DNA of 34,168 nt. It comes from Bacteroidales bacterium. Lineage in GTDB: Bacteria > Bacteroidota > Bacteroidia > Bacteroidales > Muribaculaceae. The translations under genes and the position numbers were made by a program. The stretch lies in the NCBI GenBank assembly GCA_003150235.1, contig QAMW01000016.1, positions 1-34,168 on the forward strand, in the 5' to 3' direction. Below the pieces are notes generated by a model. That model made no database searches and was not told the origin of the DNA. It was given only the letters and a program-made list of their open reading frames with translations. This document shows positions 1 to 6,445 of this stretch, in pieces (within the stretch, counting starts at the first letter, position 1; every line of letters begins with the position of its first letter).

Positions 1-653
1 TCGGTGCTGCGGTAGAGCACCTTCCCGAGGCGCGCCACCTCGTCGGAGATATGTAGGAGCATCTTGCGGTCGTTGCGCATGATGCCACTGTAGTGGTGCA
101 GCAGCTCTGTGTAGGACATAGGTGTGCCGTCGGGATGGTCGGGCACGACATCGGTAAGCTCATCCTCCCACACATCGGTCTCGAAGGCGGGGCGGTTGTT
201 GTCAACCTCTTCCTGCGTCCACATCGACTTATGGGAGGCTTCCAGGTTCTTCCAGAAACGGAAACGCGCAGCCCAGTCATCCTCGCCCGGAGTGACCTCA
301 GGGAGCTTGATTGCCGGGGCGGGAGGCTCGGGAGCAGCAGGGGCAGCTAAGTTAGCTACAGTAGAGACCTTAGCAATCTTAGCTACCTCAACAGCCCCGG
401 CTGTAATCGATTGCTTGCGGAGGCGGCGTTCACGCGCCTTTTCACGGGCGCGGGCGCGGCGGTCGATGGTCGGGCGCAGAAAACAGAAAGCCACCATCAG
501 CATAGGCGGGAGTTCCGGGAGAGTCCCGTCGAGCTGATAGCGGATAATTGCCTCTGTCAACAACCCGGCTTCAGCTGCCGGAAGATTGGCGGTGATATTC
601 TCTGTCCATTGCTTGTCGAAGCGCGGAGGGCGGGATGTGGCGGTAGTTTTCAT
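1..653 (-). CDS. DUF6291-like protein, C-terminus cut off by window edge
   Basis: Read on the minus strand, an open frame begins with ATG at 653-651 and stays open to base 1, so the 3' end lies outside the window; at least 217 residues are seen. The first ~60 residues (Arg-Phe-Asp-Lys-Gln-Trp, then an Ile-Arg-Tyr-Gln-Leu-Asp-Gly stretch and a Phe-Leu-Arg-Pro-Thr-Ile-Asp segment) resemble the N-terminal part of DUF6291 proteins, which are common in Bacteroidales accessory and phage-derived DNA. An Arg/Ala-rich basic stretch follows (about residues 60-80), then an Ala/Pro-rich linker, then an acidic Trp-containing segment (about residues 120-190). No catalytic motif is visible. Function is unknown; family membership was judged by eye. 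A good promoter lies directly upstream. Confidence 0.6.
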   Translation of the reverse strand, partial: MKTTATSRPPRFDKQWTENITANLPAAEAGLLTEAIIRYQLDGTLPELPPMLMVAFCFLRPTIDRRARAREKARERRLRKQSITAGAVEVAKIAKVSTVANLAAPAAPEPPAPAIKLPEVTPGEDDWAARFRFWKNLEASHKSMWTQEEVDNNRPAFETDVWEDELTDVVPDHPDGTPMSYTELLHHYSGIMRNDRKMLLHISDEVARLGKVLYRST

Positions 654-678
654 AGCGGTAAGGTTTAGAATTATTGCG

Positions 679-708
679 TAAAGATACTGCCGGAAATCAC
701 CGAGCCAA
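679..708 (-). promoter_or_regulatory. Promoter for the DUF6291-like gene
   Basis: On the minus strand TATCTTTA (686-679) fits the Bacteroidetes -7 consensus TAnnTTTG except at the last base. TTG at 708-706 lies 19 nt upstream, where the -33 element belongs. The predicted start of transcription is about 20 nt before the ATG at 653. Confidence 0.5.
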
Positions 709-724
709 TGTACAAATGGGAAAA

Positions 725-748
725 TTTTCGCTTCAGCTGAAGCGAAAA
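725..748. repeat. Perfect 24-bp palindrome upstream of the DUF6291-like gene
   Basis: TTTTCGCTTCAG is followed with no spacer by its exact reverse complement CTGAAGCGAAAA. A zero-loop palindrome makes a poor hairpin but a good site for a dimeric DNA-binding protein. It lies upstream of the -33 element of the minus-strand gene, the usual position for an activator. No regulator gene is seen next to it. Confidence 0.6.
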
Positions 749-771
749 CATGATTAGGGGTCGTCAGGGAC

Positions 772-1034
772 TGCTCTTTGGGATAATGTCGCTGATCCAA
801 GGATTTTGCCCGGAATGGGCAAGATAGTGTTATCCGCGGGTAGCCCCGGATGGGGCACCCGTGGAAAGCAAGCCTCACCCCACCGGACAACCCTGAAACG
901 GGTTGCATAAACACGTGCTAATCAAGAGGCTATTCAACCCGCTCCCGGGGTTGAATCAATGTGGGAGGCTCTTGTACCACGGGCGCACCTACGGCGCTGC
1001 CCGCGGTTAACAGGAGGAATCCCTTTCGGGGATT
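772..1034. repeat. Composite intergenic palindrome cluster, copy 1
   Basis: This gene-free stretch holds several short hairpins: TTGCCC/GGGCAA-type at 804-823, CAACCC TGAAAC GGGTTG at 888-905, TTCAACCC/GGGTTGAA at 933-955, a CGGGC...GCCCG hairpin at 980-1006 with the internal sequence GCACCTACGGCGCTG, and AATCCC/GGGGATT at 1018-1034. The first two match, in inverted orientation, hairpins in the cluster at 20560-20700; the fourth matches in direct orientation. I see no coding sequence here. Confidence 0.75.
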
Positions 1035-1086
1035 TATGGTTCAAATCTCTAAATTAATAGCATTAAGGCACGTGGCTATATTATAT

Positions 1087-1117
1087 GGTTATGAGGTTAT
1101 AGGGTTATAGGGTTAAA
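1087..1117. repeat. GGTTATAGGGTTATAGGG short tandem repeat
   Basis: Tandem GGTTATAG units. The reverse complement of the same text recurs at 27028-27050. It is simple intergenic repeat with no visible coding role. Confidence 0.6.
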
Positions 1118-1195
1118 CGATTTAGAGAATAAGAATAGCATGAGGTAAAGAGGAAGCGTGATTCCCTTTAGAAAAAACGTACTATTTTGTGGGTC

Positions 1196-1230
1196 AAATA
1201 GTCCCACATAACATTTTTTCATTATATTTG
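1196..1230 (+). promoter_or_regulatory. Promoter of leader 1 with shared upstream box
   Basis: TATATTTG at 1223-1230 is an exact Bacteroidetes -7 element (TAnnTTTG). At 1196-1207 lies AAATAGTCCCAC, which has a near-identical partner (AAATAGCCCTAC) at almost the same distance upstream of leader 2. In copy 1 the box also forms the right half of a TGTGGG/CCCACA inverted repeat (about 1189-1206). Transcription should start about 1236-1238. Confidence 0.65.
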
Positions 1231-1236
1231 CAGCAG

Positions 1237-1568
1237 ATTCGGAATAGACATAGAGTTGTCGCTTTGAATCCTTTTTTTGAAAAGGTGTTATTGAAATTTT
1301 ATCTTCGTCATTCAAACTTCGCAACTTTGACTACAGCATGAAGATGAGATTGGCAATAGCACCTGCATCGGTAGCCTTATATCTGTCCGAGAGGACACCT
1401 ATATAGCTTCTTCGGTGTGGGGCTATTGTTTTATCTATGCTGTGGGTAATGCGAAGACCTGAATGACAGATAAAACAAGATACATCCTCCACACCTTTTT
1501 TATTTGTACCAATCAAAACTATTTTTAACCGTTTTGCCGGAGGATGGAAAACACAAATTTTTATTGCT
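1237..1568 (+). ncRNA. Candidate structured leader RNA, copy 1
   Basis: This ~330-nt stretch between a consensus promoter and the lipoprotein start has no reading frame of its own and is homologous to 3583-3917. Helices seen by eye: ATCTTC 1301-1306 with GAAGAT 1340-1345, enclosing TCAAA/TTTGA (1312-1316/1326-1330); CAATAGC 1354-1360 with GCTATTG 1422-1428, enclosing TGTCC-GAGA-GGACA (1384-1397) extended by TATAT/ATATA; TTTTATCT 1429-1436 with AGATAAAA 1468-1475; GGTGTGG 1414-1420 with CCACACC 1489-1495, followed directly by TTTTTT; and, competing with it, CATCCTCC 1483-1490 with GGAGGATG 1539-1546. It is most likely a cis-acting 5' leader with attenuator-like architecture. Boundaries are approximate, and it matches no RNA family I can name. 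Confidence 0.65.
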
Positions 1569-2306
1569 ATGAAGAAATCCAAATTTCTTTTCTGCGCGGT
1601 AGCAGTTGCAAGTGCATCAATGTTTTTTTCATCTTGTAGCAAAGATGATGATGCCCCGGCATTTGACATGAGCGTTAAAATGGTGCCAATCTCAATGGTA
1701 GGTGGCTATGTTACAGACTATGGAATGGGCGAAACCGGTTTTAAAGATGCGAAATATGATGCTAACGGCCGTATTTTGGAATATTCGTCAATTTCGCGTT
1801 ATTCTTCCGGCAAAAGCGTATATTCCTACACAGCGGATAAGATTACAATAAGTACCGGGGGGACATTTTCAGTAAAAGACGGAAAAATTTCCGCTTCCAA
1901 TGCCAACTTGTCTGAGAAAAAATTCAGTTACGACGGCAACCATATTGTAAGCGATGGCTACTACACCTATACATGGTCGGGGGACAATTTAGTTAGCATG
2001 AAGGAGAGAGACTATGATTTAACTACAAAATTTGAATATTACGATCAACCAAACCGTTGCGGTTGCCTGCACAACAACATGTATAGCATTGATTTTATCA
2101 ATGTTGATTCATTCCTGGCTCTCAGTGGTTTTTACGGTAATATGCCTTCAAATCTTTTAAAGAAAATTACTTGTACTGAGGAAGGTGAAACTTCCTGGCA
2201 TGAATTTCAATATGAATTAAATGAATATGGCTATCCAACGAAAATCACTGTAACAGATGATGAAGGTGATGTACAAATATATGATTTAACTTGGCAAAAA
2301 CTATAA
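1569..2306 (+). CDS. Surface lipoprotein, DUF4595-like
   Basis: A 245-residue protein with a lipoprotein signal peptide: hydrophobic residues 7-20, then Phe-Phe-Ser-Ser-Cys with Cys23 as the lipidated residue. The next residues, Ser-Lys-Asp-Asp-Asp, fit the acidic tag that sends Bacteroidetes lipoproteins to the cell surface. The body is rich in Tyr, Gly and Ser with repeated beta-type segments of the form Tyr-Asp-x-Asn-Gly-Arg and a closing Tyr-Glu-Leu-Asn-Glu-Tyr-Gly-Tyr-Pro, typical of DUF4595 (RHS-like beta meander) lipoproteins. Function is unknown. It is the first gene behind leader 1 and 39 nt upstream of a second lipoprotein gene, so the two are probably co-transcribed. Base composition is AT-rich compared with the housekeeping genes to the right. 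Confidence 0.8.
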   Translation: MKKSKFLFCAVAVASASMFFSSCSKDDDAPAFDMSVKMVPISMVGGYVTDYGMGETGFKDAKYDANGRILEYSSISRYSSGKSVYSYTADKITISTGGTFSVKDGKISASNANLSEKKFSYDGNHIVSDGYYTYTWSGDNLVSMKERDYDLTTKFEYYDQPNRCGCLHNNMYSIDFINVDSFLALSGFYGNMPSNLLKKITCTEEGETSWHEFQYELNEYGYPTKITVTDDEGDVQIYDLTWQKL

Positions 2307-2345
2307 TTTCATAATCATCACTAATTTCTTAATTAATTTTTACTT

Positions 2346-2714
2346 ATGAAAAAAACTTTAATTTGCGCGGTAGCAAGCGCATGCATGCTGCTATCAAGCT
2401 GTGGCTTAAGCCGCGAAGCGACTTCCAATCAAAACCTTACCCAAACAGAAGTGATTCTCGCTAAAAACAATTACAAAGTGCTTGGTACTGTGACCGGCGA
2501 GAGCAAACAAAACTATTGGTTTGGAATAGGAGGTCTTTCAAAAAAATCACTTGGACAGTCTGCAATGTCGGAGATGTATAAAAACGCCGACCTTGACGGG
2601 AAATCCCGAGCAGTCATAAACGTAAATGTGGCTTACAAGAACAAATTTATCCTTATCCACAATCAAGCAAAGGCTATCGCAACGGGCACATTAATCGAGT
2701 TTACCGAAGAATAA
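2346..2714 (+). CDS. Small lipoprotein, DUF6567 family
   Basis: A 122-residue protein with a lipoprotein signal (Leu-Leu-Ser-Ser-Cys, Cys19). The mature part carries the segments Lys-Asn-Asn-Tyr-Lys-Val-Leu, Phe-Gly-Ile-Gly-Gly-Leu-Ser-Lys-Lys and Ala-Thr-Gly-Thr-Leu-Ile-Glu-Phe, which I associate with DUF6567 of Bacteroidales. The family's role is not known to me; small envelope proteins of this kind often sit in stress or surface operons. It follows the DUF4595-like gene after 39 nt with no terminator between them, and a strong hairpin follows it, so the two genes likely form the transcript of leader 1. Confidence 0.75.
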   Translation: MKKTLICAVASACMLLSSCGLSREATSNQNLTQTEVILAKNNYKVLGTVTGESKQNYWFGIGGLSKKSLGQSAMSEMYKNADLDGKSRAVINVNVAYKNKFILIHNQAKAIATGTLIEFTEE

Positions 2715-2731
2715 ACTGTGCATGACAAAAA

Positions 2732-2759
2732 GGAGGGCGCGCCACGTGGCACGCCCTCC
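2732..2759. terminator. Convergent hairpin terminator
   Basis: GGAGGGCGCGCCAC pairs with GTGGCACGCCCTCC (2732-2745/2746-2759) with one mismatch, preceded by an A run. It sits between convergent genes and can serve both strands. The innermost pairs must open to form a loop. Confidence 0.7.
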
Positions 2760-2788
2760 ATAACTAATATTGGATAACCAATCGTGTG

Positions 2789-3349
2789 TTATTCATCTAT
2801 TTCTCCATTGGGCTTGATGTCGTAAGCGACCATACAGATTGAGAAGCCCCAGTAAATGAAAGCAAGAGAAGTAAGGAAGCTGACCATCATCATATTCTGT
2901 ACCCAACCTGCCTCAAGGAAGAAGAATCCGATGAGCATCAACAGGATACCGTTGACAAGATACAACCACCAGTATTTACCTTTATGCCCGCTGCATGAAC
3001 CTATAATCATCGAGATACCCCAATACAGGAAAATCAATGCAAGGAAGTAAGGGAATACAAATTCTGAAAGGATAATGCTTCTTACCAAAAGGAATCCGAC
3101 AAACATGTCAATCATGCCACCGGCAATCCACCATCCCCATCCTTTCGGGTATCGAGGTCCGGCAGCCACAATCAATTGAACCACGCCGACAAGAATCAAT
3201 ACCCATCCGAAAATCTGTGATGCAATCGCATATCCAGCATCCGGCCAGAACCAATACGCAAACCCGCATATTATCATCACGATACCGGCTATCAGAACGA
3301 GCCACCAGCTCTTTGAGAAGCCCAAGAAGTTAAATTTTGTGAGATTCAT
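2789..3349 (-). CDS. HdeD-like membrane protein (DUF308)
   Basis: A 186-residue integral membrane protein with about six hydrophobic segments arranged as three helical pairs, typical of DUF308/HdeD proteins. Tell-tale segments are Ser-Trp-Trp-Leu-Val-Leu-Ile-Ala-Gly near residue 14 and Phe-Leu-Tyr-Trp-Gly-Ile-Ser-Met-Ile near residue 107, with the equivalent Phe-Ile-Tyr-Trp-Gly-Phe-Ser near 165. In enterobacteria HdeD is an inner-membrane acid-resistance protein; the Bacteroidales members have no firm function. The gene stands alone between the two leader-controlled units. Of about 190 bases upstream before the promoter of leader 2, I see only AT-rich sequence. Confidence 0.82.
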   Translation of the reverse strand: MNLTKFNFLGFSKSWWLVLIAGIVMIICGFAYWFWPDAGYAIASQIFGWVLILVGVVQLIVAAGPRYPKGWGWWIAGGMIDMFVGFLLVRSIILSEFVFPYFLALIFLYWGISMIIGSCSGHKGKYWWLYLVNGILLMLIGFFFLEAGWVQNMMMVSFLTSLAFIYWGFSICMVAYDIKPNGEIDE

Positions 3350-3540
3350 AACACTAATAAATTTTAGTTGATACTTTTAATACTATAACAAAGCATCCGT
3401 TAATTTGTTGAAAAAAATCTCACGCGATTTAACAGAATTATCGGGAAAAAGTTAAATTCCTCTCCTACACAAAAGTCACAGCGCATTTTTCCAAAACGGT
3501 AAGCAGAGGATAAAATATTAAATAATTTATTTTTGCGATT

Positions 3541-3576
3541 AAATAGCCCTACAAATAATATTTTTATTTAATTTTG
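3541..3576 (+). promoter_or_regulatory. Promoter of leader 2 with shared upstream box
   Basis: TAATTTTG at 3569-3576 fits TAnnTTTG. AAATAGCCCTAC at 3541-3552 begins 28 nt upstream of it; in copy 1 the spacing is 27 nt. The AT-rich spacer is also alignable between the copies, so homology starts upstream of the transcript. Confidence 0.65.
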
Positions 3577-3582
3577 TACTAA

Positions 3583-3917
3583 TTGCAGAAGGAGTCATAG
3601 AGTTGACCGATGCAAGGACATATTAATAAAGGTGTTATTGAAATTATCTTCATAGTTCAAACTTGGCGGTTTGTAAATGCAACGGAGATGATTCGCAATG
3701 GCACCTGCACTTTGTGTATATATCCTGCCGTAAGAAGCAGTGTATATATTCATTTGGTGTGGGGCTATTGCTTTATCATGTTGCATGGGTACCGCCAAGA
3801 CCTGAACTATATGATGAAGCAGATACATCCTCCACACCTTTTTATTTATTTCAATCAAGACTATTTTAACTGTTTTGCCGGAGGATGAAAAACACAATCT
3901 AAAGCCATCCTTTCATT
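3583..3917 (+). ncRNA. Candidate structured leader RNA, copy 2
   Basis: Homologue of 1237-1568, placed directly before the LPS-type operon. The same helices are present with different bases: ATCTTC 3646-3651 with GGAGAT 3684-3689, enclosing CAAAC/GTTTG (3658-3662/3669-3673); CAATGGC 3696-3702 with GCTATTG 3764-3770, enclosing CTGC/GCAG (3725-3728/3737-3740) extended by TATATA pairs; CTTTATCAT 3771-3779 with ATGATGAAG 3811-3819; GGTGTGG 3756-3762 with CCACACC 3832-3838, followed by TTTTT; and the competitor CATCCTCC 3826-3833 with GGAGGATG 3880-3887. The start codon lies 31 nt beyond the last helix. Small reading frames inside are not conserved in copy 1. Confidence 0.65.
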
Positions 3918-4682
3918 ATGGACAAAAAAATCTCAGTTGTAATGAATACCTACAACGCAGAAGAACACCTACAAAAAGTACTTTACTCACTTAAAGGCTT
4001 TGATGAAATCGTTGTATGTGACATGGAAAGTACCGATTCGACAGTAGATATCGCCAAAAGTAACGGCTGTAAAGTGGTCACTTTCCCCAAAGGTAACACA
4101 AATATCTGTGAACCGGCACGAGACTTTGCAATTCACTCGGCAACAAATGACTGGGTATTTGTAGTCGATGCCGATGAAATAGTACCCGAAGCTTTGAAAA
4201 ATTATCTTTATGACAGGATAAATGAGTCAAATTTCACGTCAGCACTCGCAGTACCTCGATTGAATTCATTTTTAGGTCGACCGGCTACTGCCTCACCGGA
4301 TTATCAGCTGCGATTCTTCCTAAAAGACCGGACAAAATGGCCGGCAACAATACATTCACGCCCAACAGTCGACGGAAAAATAGAAAATATTCCGGCAAGC
4401 GACAAAAGCCTGTATATGATACATCTTGATGACCTCTCCATAAAATCGAGGGTAGAAAAAATGAATGTCTACAGCGAATATGAAGTAGTAAAGCGCTCAC
4501 ATAAAAAATACGGCACTTTTAAAATGTTATTCCGGCCCGGATGGTTTTTTATCCGTAGTCTGTTATTCGGGAAAGGTTTTAGCGACGGGAAAAGAGGTCT
4601 AATTCGTGCATATATGGCATCATTATACCAGATTATCTATCTTTCAAAACTTTATGAAAATAGTCTCAAAAACGAGCAGTAA
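3918..4682 (+). CDS. Family 2 glycosyltransferase, LPS core type (WaaE/KdtX-like)
   Basis: A 254-residue GT-A glycosyltransferase that would act at the inner face of the membrane on a lipopolysaccharide core or similar glycolipid. Visible features are the opening Val-Val-Met-Asn-Thr-Tyr-Asn-Ala (residues 7-14), Cys-Asp-Met-Glu-Ser-Thr-Asp-Ser-Thr near 34-42 for nucleotide-sugar binding, and the metal-binding Asp-Ala-Asp-Glu at 84-87. The short length and the segment around His-Ser-Arg-Pro (residues 146-149) fit the WaaE beta-1,4-glucosyltransferase group. It is first in a four-gene operon behind leader 2, and its 3' end overlaps the kinase gene by 29 nt. Donor and acceptor sugars cannot be read from sequence. 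Confidence 0.85.
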   Translation: MDKKISVVMNTYNAEEHLQKVLYSLKGFDEIVVCDMESTDSTVDIAKSNGCKVVTFPKGNTNICEPARDFAIHSATNDWVFVVDADEIVPEALKNYLYDRINESNFTSALAVPRLNSFLGRPATASPDYQLRFFLKDRTKWPATIHSRPTVDGKIENIPASDKSLYMIHLDDLSIKSRVEKMNVYSEYEVVKRSHKKYGTFKMLFRPGWFFIRSLLFGKGFSDGKRGLIRAYMASLYQIIYLSKLYENSLKNEQ

Positions 4683-5418
4683 TGCACCTGATATCCTATG
4701 GGCTCTTCTAACCGAAATCATTGAAGAAGGCATAAAGGATGATGCGTCGCTTATACATTCCGGAAGGAACAAAATATGGCGAAAAGAAATATCCGGAATG
4801 ACGATAGCAATAAAAATATATGGTTACTCTCCATTGAAGTCAATCATATATTCAATACGAAAGACCAAAGCCAGAAGAGCATTTGAAAATGCTCGCGCAT
4901 TAATAGCGCGTGGCATCGCTACTCCCTTCCCTCTTGCCTTCGTAGAGAAAAGAGGATTCATCAACCGGTTAACCGGGAGTATGTATATTTCCATGTATGA
5001 AGAAACCGAACCGTTGGAAAAATATATTGACTACGGTGACAGGCTTGTGTTAGACGAGTTCGCGCGTTTCACGGCACTGCTACATAGTAAAGGGATATTA
5101 CATCACGACCTCAATGCAACCAATGTAAGGGTAACTGTCAAAGACACAAAGGTAACATTCAGTCTTATAGACATAAACCGCATGAAATTTGCATCGAAAG
5201 CAGTGTCATTTTCCTTACAAGAAAAATTGGAAAATCTCACCAGGTTTTCCAATTTTGACACGAGCTACCGGCACTTTATAACCACATATATAAAATACTC
5301 AAATCTTCCCACCGAAATCATTAAAACAGCATTAGAAATAAAAAAGAATCATGACCGTAAATGGCATAACCGTCAGAGACGAAAAAACTTTTTCAAAAAA
5401 CTGTTTCATCTAAAATAA
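4654..5418 (+). CDS. LPS core sugar kinase, WaaP/KdkA-like
   Basis: A 254-residue kinase-fold protein. The ATG at 4654 is preferred over an in-frame ATG at 4606, because the extra 16 residues merely copy the upstream gene in another frame. The kinase core is visible: Ala-Ile-Lys (Lys54) as the ATP-contact lysine, His-His-Asp-Leu-Asn at 150-154 as the catalytic loop (Asp152, Asn157), and Ile-Asp-Ile-Asn-Arg at 172-176 in place of the DFG motif. This pattern is typical of the WaaP/KdkA group that phosphorylates heptose or Kdo in the LPS inner core. The C-terminus is strongly basic. The neighbouring glycosyltransferases support a role in core phosphorylation; the target sugar is inference. Confidence 0.8.
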   Translation: MKIVSKTSSNAPDILWALLTEIIEEGIKDDASLIHSGRNKIWRKEISGMTIAIKIYGYSPLKSIIYSIRKTKARRAFENARALIARGIATPFPLAFVEKRGFINRLTGSMYISMYEETEPLEKYIDYGDRLVLDEFARFTALLHSKGILHHDLNATNVRVTVKDTKVTFSLIDINRMKFASKAVSFSLQEKLENLTRFSNFDTSYRHFITTYIKYSNLPTEIIKTALEIKKNHDRKWHNRQRRKNFFKKLFHLK

Positions 5419-6417
5419 ATGAGTAAAGCCATAATATACATAATCAGCAATTCTAATTTCATGGCTGAATTTATCCTTGATGAATTTAAAGATGATAAAA
5501 ATATCACACTAATTCAATTTAAGGAAAAAAAGAATGCCCTTACTGCATTCCTGAAATACATACGATTGAAACTTGGTAACAGGAAAGGAATGTTTAACAA
5601 ATGGTTGTTTGACCCACAATTTCTTAACGACATTCAAAAGATTAATCCCAAAGATAAGGTATTGTTATGGAGCATTGAAAATTATAAAAACACCCTTATC
5701 ATTGCCAAGGAAATAAATGCATTACATAAAGAGTCGTTTTTATGGAATCCTATGCTTAGATTACGACGTAATAAAAATTTAGCAAATAAGTATATGCCTG
5801 ACATGAGGAAAAACGGAATCCGTGTCAGTACTTTCGATTATGAAGATAGCAAATTGCTTCCATGCAGATTAGTGACACAAGTACACAGACGAGTCAAATT
5901 GCCCAAAACGACGAAAAAACCAGGGGGAATATTTTTTGTAGGTCAACTTAAAGGAAGAGAAAATATACTGTCAAAATTAGAGGCAATCCTCACAGCCAAC
6001 AATATTCCAATCAATTTTCATCTCATCCAAAGCAATCACCATAAAACCATTATGCCTGATAATCTTATGAAATATATTGCCAGCTCATTGATGAGCTATC
6101 ATGACACATTATTGAACATAAATCAATCTGAGTGTCTTGTGGACATTGTACAGCCGGGACAAACCGGATTAACGCTTAGACCTATAGAAGCTCTATTTTA
6201 TCATAAAAAGTTAATCACTAACAATCCTTTAGTAAAAAATGAGCCTTTTTATAATAAGAACAATGTATTTATCCTCGGTGACCCAAGTGAATCAAGAACC
6301 CTCAACAAATTTATCACCGACAATCCATACTCACCAGTGAAGCCGGAGATTGAACAATTATATCATGTCCGGCACTGGCTGACTGAATTATTCAATTCTC
6401 AAGACTCCCACCTTTGA
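5419..6417 (+). CDS. Probable LPS core glycosyltransferase, RfaS-like
   Basis: A 332-residue protein starting immediately after the kinase stop codon, so tightly coupled to it. The N-terminal ~130 residues look like a Rossmann-type half with charged surface helices. The C-terminal half carries Gly-Gly-Ile-Phe-Phe-Val-Gly-Gln near 173-180 and then Gln-Pro-Gly-Gln-Thr-Gly-Leu-Thr-Leu-Arg-Pro-Ile-Glu-Ala near 250, followed by Lys-Lys-Leu-Ile-Thr-Asn-Asn. That second block resembles the acceptor/donor region of GT-B enzymes and matches what I recall of RfaS/WaaS and related uncharacterised Bacteroidetes LPS proteins. The activity is unproven. The gene is AT-rich like the rest of this operon. Confidence 0.55.
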   Translation: MSKAIIYIISNSNFMAEFILDEFKDDKNITLIQFKEKKNALTAFLKYIRLKLGNRKGMFNKWLFDPQFLNDIQKINPKDKVLLWSIENYKNTLIIAKEINALHKESFLWNPMLRLRRNKNLANKYMPDMRKNGIRVSTFDYEDSKLLPCRLVTQVHRRVKLPKTTKKPGGIFFVGQLKGRENILSKLEAILTANNIPINFHLIQSNHHKTIMPDNLMKYIASSLMSYHDTLLNINQSECLVDIVQPGQTGLTLRPIEALFYHKKLITNNPLVKNEPFYNKNNVFILGDPSESRTLNKFITDNPYSPVKPEIEQLYHVRHWLTELFNSQDSHL

Positions 6418-6445
6418 AATTAAAGCATTTCCAATCTCAATAAAA

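Noticed and set aside
1097..1324. Minus-strand open frame of 75 codons
   Set aside because: It lies across the promoter and leader of the lipoprotein unit, has no family resemblance and is not preserved in the homologous leader 2.
3783..3807. Resemblance of GGGTACCGCCAAGACCTGAAC to the TPP riboswitch core
   Set aside because: The CTGAGA box and the GCGNAGGGA block needed for TPP binding are missing.
3595..3897. Open frames on both strands across leader 2
   Set aside because: The frames are not kept in copy 1, while the base-paired segments are; this is structured non-coding sequence.
4606..4653. Earlier start for the LPS kinase
   Set aside because: The added 16 residues only re-read the end of the preceding glycosyltransferase gene; ATG 4654 gives the usual kinase N-terminus.
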